The notes: generated by a model not told the origin, from the letters alone. Counted from the stretch's first letter, positions 32,302-44,051 are shown. The stretch is DNA of 64,000 nucleotides from Cricetomys ansorgei (GCA_026225945.1 JAMJFZ010000199.1:68798501-68862500), one strand, 5' to 3'. A program made the numbers and translations.

Positions 32302-32385
32302 CAAGGACTGAGGACAGATATCAGTGGAAGTAAGCACTTACCTAGTATGTATTAAGGCCTTGGGTTTAATCCCTGGCATTGGAAA
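32302..32385 (+). repeat. ID-like SINE, diverged
   Basis: 'gcacttacctagtatgtatt' with 'aaggccttgggtttaatccc' follows the ID plan; a (TG)n stretch at 32404-32442 lies just after it. Confidence 0.6.
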
Positions 32386-32582
32386 ATATATATTAATTAT
32401 ATATTTGTGTGTGTATGTGTACGTGTGTGTGTGTGCATGCTCACATGCACACTTGAGTATGTACAAACTGGAGTCTCAGACTTTAATTTCCCATAATGTT
32501 CCAAGTACAAGGAATAGCGTTTGATCACTGATCACCTGTGTATCGGCACACAGCTGGTTAAATAGATGTAAGATTCGGACAC

Positions 32583-32990
32583 AAACGACTCAGTCACTGT
32601 GGCTGTTGTCTTGACCGTCAGCTTGACTGCTGAGATGCGAGTGAAGCATTGTCCAGTGGTCTGTGAAGGTGTCCAGATCACCCACCTCGGGGCTCACAGT
32701 GTGAATGACTACAGGGAGATGGTTCAGCTGTGTTGGGAGCCTGGCAGAGGTGGGTCACAGGGCACGATCCTGAGGCCTGCATGGTGCCTGTCTGCTTCCT
32801 GTGAGCTGTTAAGGTGAAAAACCTCCACGAAGGCAGCCGCCACCACTGCCACGGAGCCAAGCAGCCAAGGACCAAATACTCTAAAATCTGGAGTCAAAAA
32901 AAATCTCTCCTCTCCCCTAACCAAGTTTCTGTCAGGAATTTGGTCACGGTGGATAAAGCTGACTATCACAGTCATGGAATCAGATGAAAT
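32583..32990 (+). repeat. Possible old interspersed repeat
   Basis: The opening 'cttgaccgtcagcttgactg' resembles the 5' end of the family seen at 6605-6960, but the remainder is too diverged to align by eye. No gene features are visible. Confidence 0.3.
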
Positions 32991-32999
32991 TCAGTTCTC

Positions 33000-33250
33000 C
33001 ACTCTCACCCCACCCCCATGCTAGGGATTAAAGCCAGGGAAAGCTCAGTACATGCTTTTGTTATTTGTTTGTTTGAGACAGGGTTTCTCTGTGTAGCTCT
33101 GGCTGTCCTGGAACTCGCTCTGTAGACCAGGCTGGCCTCGAACTCAGAGATCTGCCTGCCTCTCCCTCCTGAGAGCTGGGGTTAAAGATTTGTACCACTG
33201 CTGCCCAGGACATGCTATGTCAGTGCCCTATCCCTGAGCTACATACAGCC
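33000..33250 (-). repeat. ID-type SINE interrupted by a B1
   Basis: Minus strand: an ID-like 'gtagctcagggatagggcac' ahead of, and 'tttaatccctagcatggggg' after, a complete B1 (33062-33209). The seven bases ACATGCT occur on both sides (33050-33056 and 33210-33216), as a short target-site duplication would. Confidence 0.75.
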
Positions 33251-33954
33251 CAGCCCTGGAAGAACATCTTTCAAAGAGGAAAACAGGCCTTTCTTTGTCC
33301 ACGAATCGAAGAACCCAAGGAAGGGCTGACGATGAGCTGCCAGACGGAGGGAGACAGGGCTCTCTGACTGCTCTTTGCTCATTGTTCATTTTTCTGACAT
33401 CAGCGCCAAGGAGCTATGGGCCCCAAATGGCAGGTGACAACAGAAAGAAGTTATCATATCAGTGACTCAGTTCTCAGAACCCTTCAGCCTAAGGCCAGAA
33501 CCGCAGGCAACCTCCTTCCTACAGCTGCAGGTCTACGCCTGCAGCTAGCTCACTGGCGCACTCCCACGTTAGGGAAAGAAGAGTTGGAAACCACCTGGCA
33601 TGCTGACCCTGACCAAGTTTATGTGTTTGTAAGACAAATGGCCAAGGCAGTGACTGTCCTGTCCCCGGCCTACTTCTCACTCTAATATACTTGTGTGACT
33701 GGGGTAGGCCTGAGGCATGTTCTCTGAGCTGCCCTCAGAGTCCTGCACGCAGATGCCACCGTGACCTCAGCTTGGGTCTCAACAAGGCCACCAAGGGCAG
33801 CTTCCCCACCTGTAGACTGGCCTGAGTTGCTCATAGAGCCCTGTGCAGCCAAGGTAGGCCTCAGCTGCCTCCACCTATCAAGTACCAGCACAAAGCACAA
33901 AGGGCATGTCACAATCTGGAAACTGACACATTGACTTTCTTCTTTAATACAGTT

Positions 33955-34027
33955 CATTTTTGCAGTCCTGGGGATGGGATCCAGGCCCTAAGCAAGTGCT
34001 CTACCACTAAGTACACCATAGCCCTGA
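33955..34027 (-). repeat. ID-like SINE
   Basis: Antisense ID: 'aagtgctctaccactaagta' and 'gggatgggatccaggcccta' are the reversed core and B-box regions. Confidence 0.7.
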
Positions 34028-34057
34028 AACTGACAAATTCATTCCATCTGCAAATGA

Positions 34058-34175
34058 CAGCCAGGCAGAGTGGCTCAAACCTGTAATCCTACAACTGAGG
34101 AGTCAGAAGCAAGAGGATTAATATCAGTGTGAGGCCAGCCTGGGCTACGTAGTCATCACCAGGCCTGCTTGGGCT
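34058..34175 (+). repeat. B1 SINE, diverged
   Basis: 'gccaggcagagtggctcaaa' head and 'gtgaggccagcctgggctac' body with a weak tail. Confidence 0.75.
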
Positions 34176-34575
34176 AAGAATTAGACTATTACAAGAAAAC
34201 AGAACAAAGTGAGACACAGAGAAAAATTACTCAAGAGGAGCCAGAAATACAATGTCTTGTAAAATGACAAGAATCATCTGAGCTGTGCAAGGGAAAGGTC
34301 TGGGGACATGGAACGGGGAAAGAAGCCCCTTGCCTGGGAGTCTGGCTCTAACCAGCAGAGAAGCAGGAACTGGAGCACAGTTAACAGCTTCAGGCCTTTC
34401 TCCCGTCCCGCCTGCAAACCTGCACTTTTGTAGGAATCTCAGCAGACACCCCACTTATCCTGGCTCTTGCTTTTACCTTATCAGCCTATAATTCCATCCA
34501 AGGCACCCACAGAGCCACCTCATTTACCTCACTCATCAAAAGACAGAGAAGAAAAGAGTGGGAAAAAGGAGAGGA

Positions 34576-34728
34576 GGCTGGGTGGCATGGTGCGTGTCTT
34601 TAATTCTAGCATTCAGGAAGCAGAGGCACATGGATCTCTGAGTTCAAGGCCAGCCTGGTCTACAGAGCGAGTCCCAGAACAGCCAGGACAACACAGAGAG
34701 TAGTCCTGGCTTGGAAAAAAAAAAAGGA
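34576..34728 (+). repeat. B1 SINE, full length
   Basis: 'aggctgggtggcatggtgcg' to 'aaggccagcctggtctacag' to a tail of 11 A. Confidence 0.9.
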
Positions 34729-34951
34729 GGAAGATGTCTTAGCAAACTTTTGAGATGTAACATGAGAACCACAAAAATGGTCTATGTGTCTGACTCCAAG
34801 ACAAGTCACTGTTTACCCTAGGAGAAGCTTGTTCCCATGTTCGGAACGCTTTACTTTCTCCTACTCCCCCTTGGGAAGTACATACCCCTCCCCATCTTAG
34901 GCGTGTCTCATTCTCTTCTGAGCACCTCTTTCTCCTAACTCTCTTACATAG

Positions 34952-35062
34952 TCCCAATGCTTACAATCCTGGCACTTGGGAGGTGGAGGCAGTATGATGG
35001 CCACAAGTTCTAGGCCAGCCCAGGCTTTCATATCAGGATCCTATCAGGAAAAAAAAAAAAAA
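34952..35062 (+). repeat. B1-like SINE with A/T tail
   Basis: 'caatcctggcacttgggagg' and 'gttctaggccagcccaggct', ending in a 13-A run followed by T-rich sequence. Confidence 0.7.
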
Positions 35063-36060
35063 TTTTTTTTTCTTTTTTTTTCAAATGACTGCCACCTTTT
35101 ACTTGGTAAAGCTGGTTAGTTTACAGATGAATGCCGAGATAACCCAAGGATACTGGGTGACCATGCATGCAGGGATGTGGTCTAGGTCAGGGCAGAGCTG
35201 GTGTGTACAGCCTCAGAGGGGCCACGTGCCTGAGTGTGAGTGTGAGGCCTCTGGCTCTCTATACTATGTGAACACCAGACATCTTTCTAGAAGGTACTGT
35301 ATATACTCCCAGCATCTCAAAGGCTCAGCTCTCATAGTCTTTTGTGCTAGGCCTCACTGGTACTTTAAGCCTGGTGGCAATGGCTCCTTGCTTTGTGAGG
35401 AACTGAGACTCCCAGGCCTTCTGTGTTCTGTGAACACTGTAATCATTTCAGCTGTGGGCTTAGTGAAGACATGAGGCAGGATTCATGTCTTTCCTAGGCA
35501 CCTTGGCTGCCTGTGGGTTTCTCCCATCATGCTACTCTTTTTGAAGAGCAGCCCCCAGGGGACATGGTGACCCAGTAGCACTTGGCTCCCACGCTCCACA
35601 ACACAGCAGATGGAGATGCACTTACGTCTAGCCATCCACCTCATCTTAGTACAAGCCAAGGCATCACTATGTTGCCATAGGAACAGATGCTCACTAGGCA
35701 ACTGGCAATCAACTTCCAACACAAAAATGCTGATGAGGAGCTTCCACGAAGGCAGGCATTGGTGACTCTTGGGTATTGTCCTTCCCCCATCAACCATCCA
35801 GGAAAGATGGGCTGCTGGGGTCATGATATTTATAATGTACTCTGTAGCCACCGGAGTCCAAGAAAGGAGACAACGACAAGCAGTCTCGCCAGAAGTCAGT
35901 GATCCTGGGTAGGGAGCCCAGCAAGGTCCCATCTCTGGCTCTCCAGTCCTCCAGGTGATGACTACATGGGATTCCCCTGAGCCAGTGTGAGAAAGCACCA
36001 GGTAAACCCACACAGGAGAGACACCACTCGCCTACAGCCTACAGAAATACAGTGTCACAA

Positions 36061-36215
36061 GCCAGGGGCGGTGGTGGTACATACCCCTGGTCCCAGCACT
36101 TGGGCAGCTGAAGCAGGTTGCTGTTTGAGGCTAGCCTGGGCTACACAGTGAGTATTAGTAAGTCTAGGAAGTCTTAGGAAGTACCTGAGACCTTGTCTCA
36201 AGGAAAGGAAGCTTC
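36061..36215 (+). repeat. B1 SINE
   Basis: 'gccaggggcggtggtggtac' head, 'gaggctagcctgggctacac' body; 'agtctaggaagtcttaggaa' is a small internal duplication near its 3' end. Confidence 0.82.
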
Positions 36216-36394
36216 AAAATCAGCCTGGGCCTCATGGTTAAGACCCTGATGCTAGAAAAGCAAAGCAAGCCTAAGGACTTTGTGATCAAAGGGGTCTACA
36301 GAGCAGGGCATGGTGGCAAATGCTCAACAGCTTCCCAAGAGGAGCAGCTTCCACTGTGCTGTGTAAATGCCCCACACTGGCTATTCAGGTGAGC

Positions 36395-36512
36395 CCTAGG
36401 AAGGGACAGGCAATATGAGTTCGAGAACCAGCCTGGTCTTATAAGCAAGTTACAGGACAGCTACACAGAGAAACCCTTCTCAAAAAACCAAAAAACCAAA
36501 GGAAAAAAAAAA
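36395..36512 (+). repeat. B1 SINE fragment
   Basis: Second half only: 'gagttcgagaaccagcctgg' to 'ctacacagagaaacccttct' with a (AAAACC)n tail. A separate B1 head 'gagcagggcatggtggcaaa' lies about 90 bp before it. Confidence 0.75.
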
Positions 36513-38175
36513 AAAGATTCCCTTACCAGAGGAGACACCTACTCAGCCATGTTCATTGATGCTCTATTCATAAATAGTCAAAAATTGGAAACGTAGGTGT
36601 CTCTCAACAGAAGAATGAATAATGAAAATGTGGTACATTTACACAATGAAATATTACTCAGCCATTAAAAAAATGGCATCATGAAATTCACATGTAAATG
36701 GATGGAACTAGAAAAAAAATCATCCTGAGTAAGATATCTCAGACCCAGAAAGACAAATACGGACTATGTTCACCTACATATAGACATTAGCTGTTAAATC
36801 AATTACAACCAAGCTATACTCTGTAGAAACACGGAGGTTAGGTATAGAGTAAGGAGTCAGGGGTACAGATAGTTCTCATTAGAAGAGTGAAATGGAATAG
36901 ATAGTTATGGATAGATGGGCTGGGGCAGGAATGGGAGGATCAAGTGGGGAGGGAGAGAGGAGAGAAGCATGAGGGAGGGAATATGGGGAAAGACAGCTAA
37001 TGTTAAGGACCACTTGAGGGGTAGTGTGGAAACCTAATTCAGTAGAAGCTTCCTAAAACATATACATATATGAAGGTGATATAAATGAAATTGCCAAATA
37101 ATGGGAGAGACAAAGTCCCAACTGGCCATTTCGTGTCACCAAACTAAGCTTCCAGTACTAGGACTGGGTTACATCTAATTGAGATGTTGGAGCTCCAGAG
37201 GAGTTCCATGGGACTCTCCAAATAACCCAGGCTGCTGCCAAGACTGTAGGTTGCTCTCCACAAACTGACAACAAGGGCTCATTGCTGAAGACAACTATAC
37301 AACTCATTGAACATGGAGAAATCGATCTGGTGTCTACATAGAGCATTCACCCCTATGTTCTAGCTTGGTATAGGAAGATACTCTGTATGCTATCAAAAGA
37401 GAACTGTAAACACCAACAAAGCCACAGACCTCTAATAGACAATGGTATCCTACCTTCAAGATATGCTAGGGCAATTGTGGTACAAAGCTGTGGGAGTCAC
37501 CAGCCAATATCTGATTTAAGGCTCACTCCATGAGATGGAACCCATATTGACACTGTGTGGGTGACCAAAAACCTGTGACTAGGTAGCCCAGAGACCTAGG
37601 GTAAAACCAAATACGACTATTTTAAACAACAACAACCCCTTAAAAAGCACAGCAATAAAATGACTCCTAATTACATTCTATTATACTCATACATCAGTTC
37701 CTTGCTCAGCCACCATCAGCGAATCTTCCTCCTGCAACAGATGGAAATAAATAGAGACATAACAAGCAGACAATATGCAGAGACTGAGAGACCTTGGAAC
37801 ACTCAGCTCTAAACTGGATGTTTCTGTCGAATCCCTTCCTTCAGGTCTAAGGGAACTCACAAAGAGGAGGTAAAAAGAGTGTACAATCCAGAGCAGATGG
37901 AAGACACCAAGAAATCAAGGTCTTATCAACATGAGCAAAGCTCATATGAACTTAGAGACTGCAGTAGCATGCACAGGCTCTGTGTATATATTATGGCTTC
38001 CAGTTTAGTGTTTTTATGGGATTCCTGAGTGTGTGAACTGAGTGGGTCTCTGATTCTTGTGTCTTCTCTTGGGCTCATTTCCTTTTGTTTGTCTTGTCCA
38101 ACTCAGATGTAATACTTTTTTTAAAAAATCTTTTTTTTTTAATATTTTGTTATATTAAAAAAAAAAAAAAGAATA
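36513..38175 (+). mobile_element. L1 (Lx-type) 3' end, about 1.6 kb
   Basis: Starts in the region just downstream of or at the end of ORF2, with 'tgtggtacatttacacaatg', 'aaatggatggaactagaaaa' and 'tcagacccagaaagacaaat', then the 3' UTR with 'ggctcactccatgagatgga' and 'cctgcaacagatggaaataa', ending in T-rich sequence and a 13-A tail near 38170. No intact reverse-transcriptase frame is present, so it is a dead 5'-truncated copy. Confidence 0.8.
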
Positions 38176-38179
38176 CACT

Positions 38180-38312
38180 GAAGCCAGGTGTGGTGACTCA
38201 GACCTGTAGGCTCACCATTTAGGAGCTAAAGCAGGAAGATTACCAAAAATGTGAGGGGAGCCTGTGCTACATAGCAAAAGCTTGTCTCAAACAAACAAAC
38301 AAACAAACAAAA
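38180..38312 (+). repeat. B1 SINE with (CAAA)n tail
   Basis: 'gccaggtgtggtgactcaga' head; poor middle; 'cctgtgctacatagcaaaag' and five CAAA units. It directly follows the L1 tail. Confidence 0.8.
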
Positions 38313-38595
38313 ACTTCACTGAATAGGAGACCCTGTGGAACAAGCCAGCAAACAACACAACACAGCCACCATTCAGGAACTGCAGCTAAGGACAGGCTGG
38401 GACACAGTACAGAAGACAAATGCCACACCAAAGACTGGCACAAGCCTGGCACACTGACGCTGACACCCAGAACCTGCTCTCTCTTTTCCTGGTGCTAGGA
38501 AACCTGGGGCCTCCCACAGGGTAGGCAGTGCCTACCACAGAGTTACATCCTCAGCTCAGAGTGCAACTTCAAAGAGAACTAAGTTAAAGTGAAGC

Positions 38596-38745
38596 AAGAT
38601 GTACCTGCATGTCCTAACACTCAGGGTGGTAGAGACAGGAGAATCAGAAGATCAAGGTCACTATATAGCCCCAGATATATAATGAGTTTGAGGTCGGCCT
38701 AGATACATGAGACTTAGTTCCTAACCCCCTGCCAAAAAAAAACCC
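38596..38745 (+). repeat. B1-like SINE, degraded
   Basis: 'gtcctaacactcagggtggt' and 'gtttgaggtcggcctagata' are remnants of the B1 boxes, followed by an A/C-rich tail. Confidence 0.55.
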
Positions 38746-38789
38746 CAACCAAACAAAAACCAAAACCAACCCACCTAGAAATGGTAAAA

Positions 38790-38890
38790 TAGAGCTAGGC
38801 ATGGTAGCTCATGCCTGTAACCTCAGCACTTGGGAGGCAGAGGCAGGATTGCTGCACAACTGAGAGCAGCTTGGGCCACATGGAATAGTT
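38790..38890 (+). repeat. B1 SINE, 3' part degraded
   Basis: Clean head 'gctaggcatggtagctcatg' and 'gcacttgggaggcagaggca', then loses similarity. Confidence 0.75.
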
Positions 38891-40429
38891 CAATTGCATA
38901 TAGAATGGCAGCTATCCTCACATGGATGCTGAGCAGCTGGTTCTGCTTTAACTGATTTACCCACAGATGTATTAGGTAAGCCTGTGGTGAGATTTGAGCC
39001 ATGGAATATTACCAGAAGAGTGATTTCTGGTAATCACTGTAACAAGGATGTTCAAAACCATTATTCTGAGGGAAATTCAGAAGCAACATGCAAAGTGCCC
39101 AGTCAGAATGGGTCTACCTTGGTGGAAGAGGGGTCTGTCTCTTCCTCCTCCTTCCCACATTGGCAATAACTATCTCCATCTGAAAAAAAAAAAACACTTC
39201 TTTCACCCAGGTGTTCATCAGGGTCTCTGTATAGTCAGGCTACTCATGAACTTGGGGTCCTCCTCCCTCCTCAGCCTCCTTGACAGCTGAGCTTAGAGTG
39301 TGCTACCATACACCTTCACAAGAGGTTTGAACTCCTCCAAGTTACATCTCAAGATTGGCAAGGACACCCAGAGTGGTGCCCACCTCATGGGAATGGTATG
39401 GGGGCACGGGTCTATTGAGGTTCCAGTCTGATCTATTGTCAAGACCAGGGCATTCCTTTGTGAAGACTTAGTGAGCTTTGTATTTACATACCCTTTTATA
39501 TTACTTTTTAATCAAATTAATGTTAAGTTGAAAAGCCGAGGTCACTATTTTGAGGCTGTGAAGAAGCCTCCATTTCTCTAGACTAGTCCACAAGGAATGT
39601 GGCTTGCCTCCACTGGTAGCTGTTGTCTGGGTAGAGAGGCAGCATCAGAGTCATTTGAAGACTTGAGTGTCAGATGAACTTTGTATCTTTAGACTTCGCC
39701 ACCTGGCTCAGACCCCAGGGGCATTTAATGAGGGCTAGGAGTGGCTTCCACGTAGCACTGCCAGCTCCATTCTCATCTGTCCTCTGGCCATGCACTGCTG
39801 CAGTGCCTGCCTCATTCTGTGTTTATCTTCAGTGTACAAGGTGTGAAGACTTGCCTGTGACTGCTTTAGAGGAAAGGGAAGGAGGGCATTGCAAGTCAGC
39901 CCCAGTGGCAAAGGTGCGTAGTGCGGTGGGCCCTCATCCTGCTGCAGCCCAAGAGCTCAGGCCAACGGTCTCCTGGCGCACCATGGTGGGAAGAGCTGGG
40001 CCATGACAGGCGAGGGGCAGGGCACCCCTTCCCCCTTTGTGCATGCTATATAAACACTCCCACTGAGGTACACCCCCAGCTCACAACTGCCATCTTAAAA
40101 ATGAAGAATGGACCCCAGAGAAGTGACAGCTCAAAAAACTGACCATCCTTGATTCTTTCTTCAGATGACCTAAGTATCACATCTAAAGGAGGACCCGAGT
40201 TTCCTCTTTAAAAGTTGTATGTTTATATTCCCTGGAACCTGTGTCACTAGCCCCCTTCTCCCAAAGTCCTAGTTCTACTTGCTTTAGCTTTGTGGCTGAG
40301 ATCAGAAGTGCCTGGGAGACCAAAGCTAGCAATCTGCTTAAAAAGTGAGCCATGTACAGACTTTCCTAGAGTCTGGATAGACTATCACATGCTGAAGACA
40401 TCCAAAGGAAAGTATTCCTTTTTAATCAT

Positions 40430-41035
40430 TGTTACACACACATATACACACTAACTCCTAAATATATTAATACAACCTGTTCAGTTTTTATGTTACTTGG
40501 ATGAATGGTTTCAGAGCTGGCCATTTGGTATTAGATAACCATCTGATGTGTTCTTCCCTGGAGAAGACTATTTCTCCTGCTATCAGCATTCCTTAGTTGC
40601 CTGTAGTTGAGGCCTTGTGGTTTTTCCTCCATCAGTGTTGGCATGTCCATTGATGTCCTTGTTCAGGTCTTGTGTAGGTAGCCATGTTGGTGAGGCTTCA
40701 TGTGTGTAGCTTCTCTGACATTCCTAGGAGACACAGTCTCACAACAAATGCCTGCTCCTCTGGCTCTGACAATCTTTCTACTCCCTCTTCTATAGTGACC
40801 CCTGAGCCTTGGGTGCGTTGTATTATATGTATCTGTTGGGACTGGACCCCTGCATTTTTATCAGTTGTGGGTTTCTGTGATAATCTGTCTGCTGCATAGA
40901 GAAGTTTCCTTGATAAGGGGTGAGGACTGACTTATTTATGCATGTAAGGACAAATGCTTAGAGTGTAGCTAGAGATTACATTGGCTTAATAAAGTGACAA
41001 TTTTAGGTTTTCCTCCAAGATCCATGACTTCAGTA
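40430..41035 (-). mobile_element. L1 (Lx-type) 3' UTR fragment
   Basis: Antisense L1: 'gcatttttatcagttgtggg', 'ctgcatagagaagtttcctt' and 'gacattcctaggagacacag' are characteristic. The middle part recurs at 45490-45575. Non-coding and truncated at both ends. Confidence 0.7.
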
Positions 41036-41040
41036 GCCAA

Positions 41041-41172
41041 GATTTTTTTTTTTTTTTTTTCCTAGACAAGCTCTCATTATATAGTCTTGGCTGGCCTAGA
41101 ATTTGCTGTATAGATCAGGCTAGTCTCGAACTCACAGTGATCCACCTGCCTCTGCCTTCTGAGTGCTGGGAG
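41041..41172 (-). repeat. B1 SINE
   Basis: Antisense B1 after a run of 18 T; 'ctcgaactcacagtgatcca' and 'cctctgccttctgagtgctg' mark the boxes. Confidence 0.85.
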
Positions 41173-41184
41173 TTCTGCATTTTT

Positions 41185-41300
41185 GAATCAAGACATAGTG
41201 ACTCATGCCTATTACCTACAAACTGGAGAGGCTGAGGCATGAGGACTGCCGTGAATTCCAGGCTAGCCTGGGCTACAAAGTAAGACCTTGTCTCAAAAGA
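41185..41300 (+). repeat. B1-like SINE
   Basis: 'gacatagtgactcatgccta', 'gctgaggcatgaggactgcc' and 'aggctagcctgggctacaaa'. Lies tail-out from the reverse B1 before it. Confidence 0.75.
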
Positions 41301-41307
41301 CCGAGCC

Positions 41308-41470
41308 AAGGCCAGTGAGTTAGCTCAGCAGGTACAAGCACTTGCTACACAGTCTGACCTGAGTTCAATCTTTGGAAACCATGGTAGAGGGAGAAAACCT
41401 AGTCATCAAAGTTGTCTTCTAACTTCTGTAACTAACACGCACAAACACCAAATACAATCTAAAAACCAAA
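41308..41470 (+). repeat. B3 SINE
   Basis: 'gccagtgagttagctcagca' head, 'gacctgagttcaatctttgg' and an A-rich tail with 'aatacaatctaaaaacc'. Confidence 0.75.
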
Positions 41471-41473
41471 CCA

Positions 41474-41655
41474 AGCCAGGCATAGTGGCACACATCTTTA
41501 ATCCCAGCACTTGGGAGGCAGAGGCAGGCAGATCTCTCTGAGTTAGAGGCCAGCCTGGTCTGTATAGTGAGTTCCAAGACAGCTAAAGCTACATAGTGAG
41601 ACTGTCTCAAAAACAAAACACCCAAAACAAAAACAAACAAACAATACACCAACCT
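41474..41655 (+). repeat. B1 SINE, full length
   Basis: 'gccaggcatagtggcacaca' to 'gaggccagcctggtctgtat' to 'cacatagtgagactgtctca'-type end with a long CAAA-rich tail. It is the last repeat before the Ptk2 3' UTR. Confidence 0.92.
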
Positions 41656-42119
41656 CTTAAAAAATAAAACCAAATGAAAACAGCTGAGTCCCTGACAGAA
41701 TGGAGTGGCTGGTTAGGCTGGGCCGTCATCTCTGGTGGAATCCTCCATTTGTGCACAAGAAAAGGAGACTAGTTGTATGTGTGAGAACTCTTGTAGACTG
41801 TTTTTTTTTTACAGACCCCCCTGAACAATTTTAAGTAATTTTAAAGAAAATATCCCACTCTCCCCTAAAAAAAGGCAATAGCAACACAAACTTTACTGGC
41901 GCCACCTTTTTAATAGGTCAGAGTAACTGTACAATTCATTATATTCTTCCTGAGAATAATTTATATCCCCCGACAAACTAAAGGGAAGGTATGCTTTCAA
42001 AACCATCTAATAACGCATGGTGTAACAACTGGACATCTAAAGAGAACCATATCCCTGTGTGTCCTGCGGGATCCTCCCTGGGAAGACAGACACAATGAAG
42101 ATCAGTTAGCTCCAGTGGC

Positions 42120-42862
42120 TGTAAGAGTCAACATGGCTTTAATCATTCTTATAAATTATATAAAAATGGAGAACAGGGATAGTTCCAGAACTTCTTGATG
42201 CAGTTGGGAGTGCTCTGGTACAAAGCATTTCTGCTCCCAAGAAAAATTACATTGCTACAAAAAACCGGCACAGAATAAGAGTTTTCATCAGTTCTACAGC
42301 TAGTTTGAAACTCAGTGCTTCAGTATCCACGGAGAAGAAAAAGGTGGAGACAGGGTGGGTGGAAGTTTTCTTCTGAAACCACTCAGTCTTCAAAATATAG
42401 CTCTTTTGCACTTTCTCTGTAAATGAGATTAGCATATTGCAACCCAGCCTGGACAGGAACTCTGGCAAGAAGGATAGCCGGCCTCTCAGGGTCTCACAGA
42501 GGCCTCCATCCTCAGACACTCCTCTTCCAACTTGAAGCCATGGTCAGTAGGAATTACCACTTCTAGGAGCACACATCCCAATTCAAACACCAAGTGTATT
42601 TTAAAAGCTTCTTAATGTACAATCTTCATTCTCAGAAAATGCCACATTTTGGATCTGGACTTTTCTGCACATTATTTAGAAAAATAACAAAATCAAAACC
42701 ACGTATGAGTGGTTAACCTTATATGATAGAGACTTTCAGCTAGCTGTCATTCAGTTGGAGCTGTGAGTGTGGGTGACCGAGGGCACGGTTATTTCCTTGC
42801 TGCTGGTGGAATGCTAGAGAAGATTTCCCAAAGGGCAACAGCCATGTTCGATGGCCAGTGGC
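42120..42862 (-). other. Ptk2: Ptk2 3' UTR
   Basis: About 740 nt between the TGA stop (42865-42863) and the proposed poly(A) signal. No SINE interrupts it, unlike the sequence on its left, which supports selection on the segment. Frames seen in it (for example 42247-42519) have no homology I recognise. An alternative ATTAAA further on (complement of 41909-41914) would extend the UTR by about 230 nt. Confidence 0.7.
42138..42143 (-). terminator. Ptk2: Ptk2 poly(A) signal ATTAAA
   Basis: ATTAAA on the minus strand, followed some 30-60 nt downstream by a GT-rich stretch (TTCATTGTGTCTGTCTTC). No AATAAA lies in the unique segment between the stop codon and here. Cleavage would fall near 42115-42128. 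Confidence 0.5.
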
Positions 42863-43075
42863 TCAGTGTGGTCGTGCCTGTCCTAGCATTTTCAGTCTTG
42901 CTTGGTCAATAACATCAAGCAGATTCTTGGCATCCACAGCCAGGGCGTGAGCAGCTGTCAGCATCTGCTTCTTATACTCTTGCTGCAGGCTGGTCATGAC
43001 GTACTGCTGTGCCAGCTTCATCTTGCTGATGAGCTCACCCAAGTCAGAGTTCAGCAGTTTCTGTGCCATCTCGAT
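42863..43075 (-). CDS. Ptk2: FAK (protein tyrosine kinase 2), last coding exon: residues 983-1052 and stop
   Basis: Acceptor 'tctttccag' precedes I-E-M-A-Q at 43075, and the frame stays open for 70 codons to TGA. It ends ...R-L-K-M-L-G-Q-A-R-P-H, the FAK C-terminus. This exon forms the last part of the FAT four-helix bundle, which targets FAK to focal adhesions through paxillin LD motifs and talin. Tyr1007 and Leu1034, a residue known to be needed for paxillin binding, are present at the right numbers. Compared with the human sequence as I know it, there are two conservative differences: Ser999 for Asn, and Ala1049 for Thr near the end. The protein is cytoplasmic and acts at integrin adhesions. 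Confidence 0.97.
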   Translation of the reverse strand: MEMAQKLLNSDLGELISKMKLAQQYVMTSLQQEYKKQMLTAAHALAVDAKNLLDVIDQARLKMLGQARPH

Positions 43076-43197
43076 CTGGAAAGACAAGAGAGGATCAGGA
43101 GAACAGCTCTCAGGATCTGTCATGAGTCTTTCTTTGGGCCTCCAAGACAAAGACCTTTATTTCCCCTCAAATAAATTTTCCTTGTAAGTAACAGGAT

Positions 43198-43310
43198 AAG
43201 TCAGGTGTGGTGGCATACACCTTTAATCACAGCACTCAGAAGGCAGAGGCAGGTGGATCTTTGTGAGTTCCAGGACAAACAGGGTGACACAATGAGGAAA
43301 ACAAAAAACA
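43198..43310 (+). repeat. B1 SINE, shortened
   Basis: 'gtcaggtgtggtggcataca' head and 'ggtggatctttgtgagttcc' then skips to 'aggacaaacagggtgacaca'. Confidence 0.85.
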
Positions 43311-43699
43311 GATCTCAACAGGGTGGGAAATGTGTCTGTCCATTTGGAAATTCAGCAACTGCAGTGTGATCTCATGTGTGCCTGCATGCCTGAATGTGTG
43401 TACACATGTGGCTAGCAGCCTTTCCAGTTCTAGCCCTCATGCCTCCATGACTTGACTCTCCTGCACTCTTGTGCCTGCTGATTGGACTCTAACCTCTGTG
43501 TGTGGCATAGACTTTGTTTCATTTTATAGTCACAGAATGTGACAGAACCTGAGATAATCTAATCCAAACATGCATATTTAAATGAACAACTATAATACCA
43601 AGTGACCTGATAAGGGCCACACAGGATAAAGAATAAGGTCATGCTTTCTTACTATGCTGATTGTCTTTCTAGGTCTTTTCTTGGTTTTATTTTAATATC

Positions 43700-43880
43700 A
43701 TCTTTTAATGTATGTATATATGTATGTGCAGGTGACTAAGGAGGTCAGAAGAGAACTTCAGACCACAGAACTGGAATTACATTTGGTTGGGAGATCACAC
43801 GGGGGTGCTAAGAACTGAATGAGGGTCCTCTGTAAGAGCAGCAAGTGCTCTAAACCACTAAGCCATCTCTCTAGCCCTTT
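43700..43880 (-). repeat. B3 SINE
   Basis: Minus strand head 'ggctagagagatggcttagt', body with 'cagaggaccctcattcagtt' and an AT-rich tail. Confidence 0.82.
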
Positions 43881-44051
43881 CTTCTAGGCTTTTTAAATTT
43901 TGTCTTAGTATTTTAATTATAGGCTTCCTATAGCTATTGCTTCCTATTGCCAGTCATTTTATAGTGTCTGGGGACACCCTCCAGCCACTGTGATGGGCTG
44001 AGCTGGAGTACATTCTGTCTTGCAGGGCTTACAACTCTTCCTGCTAATTCT

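Larger units (their letters stand above)
24500..42115. other. Ago2-Ptk2 intergenic region
   Basis: About 17.6 kb between the Ago2 start and the Ptk2 3' end, made largely of the SINEs, L1 pieces and LTR listed below. I see no exon, RNA gene or conserved motif in 25090-25510, 26115-27410, 28400-30080, 33260-33950, 34180-34570, 35065-36055, 38900-40425 or 41660-42110. Weak, unassigned old-repeat similarity may be present at 27938-28010, 29740-29870 and 39215-39315. Confidence 0.7.

Noticed and set aside
36513..38175. Possible active L1
   Set aside because: Only the 3' end is present, with no intact reverse transcriptase or endonuclease frame and no 5' UTR.
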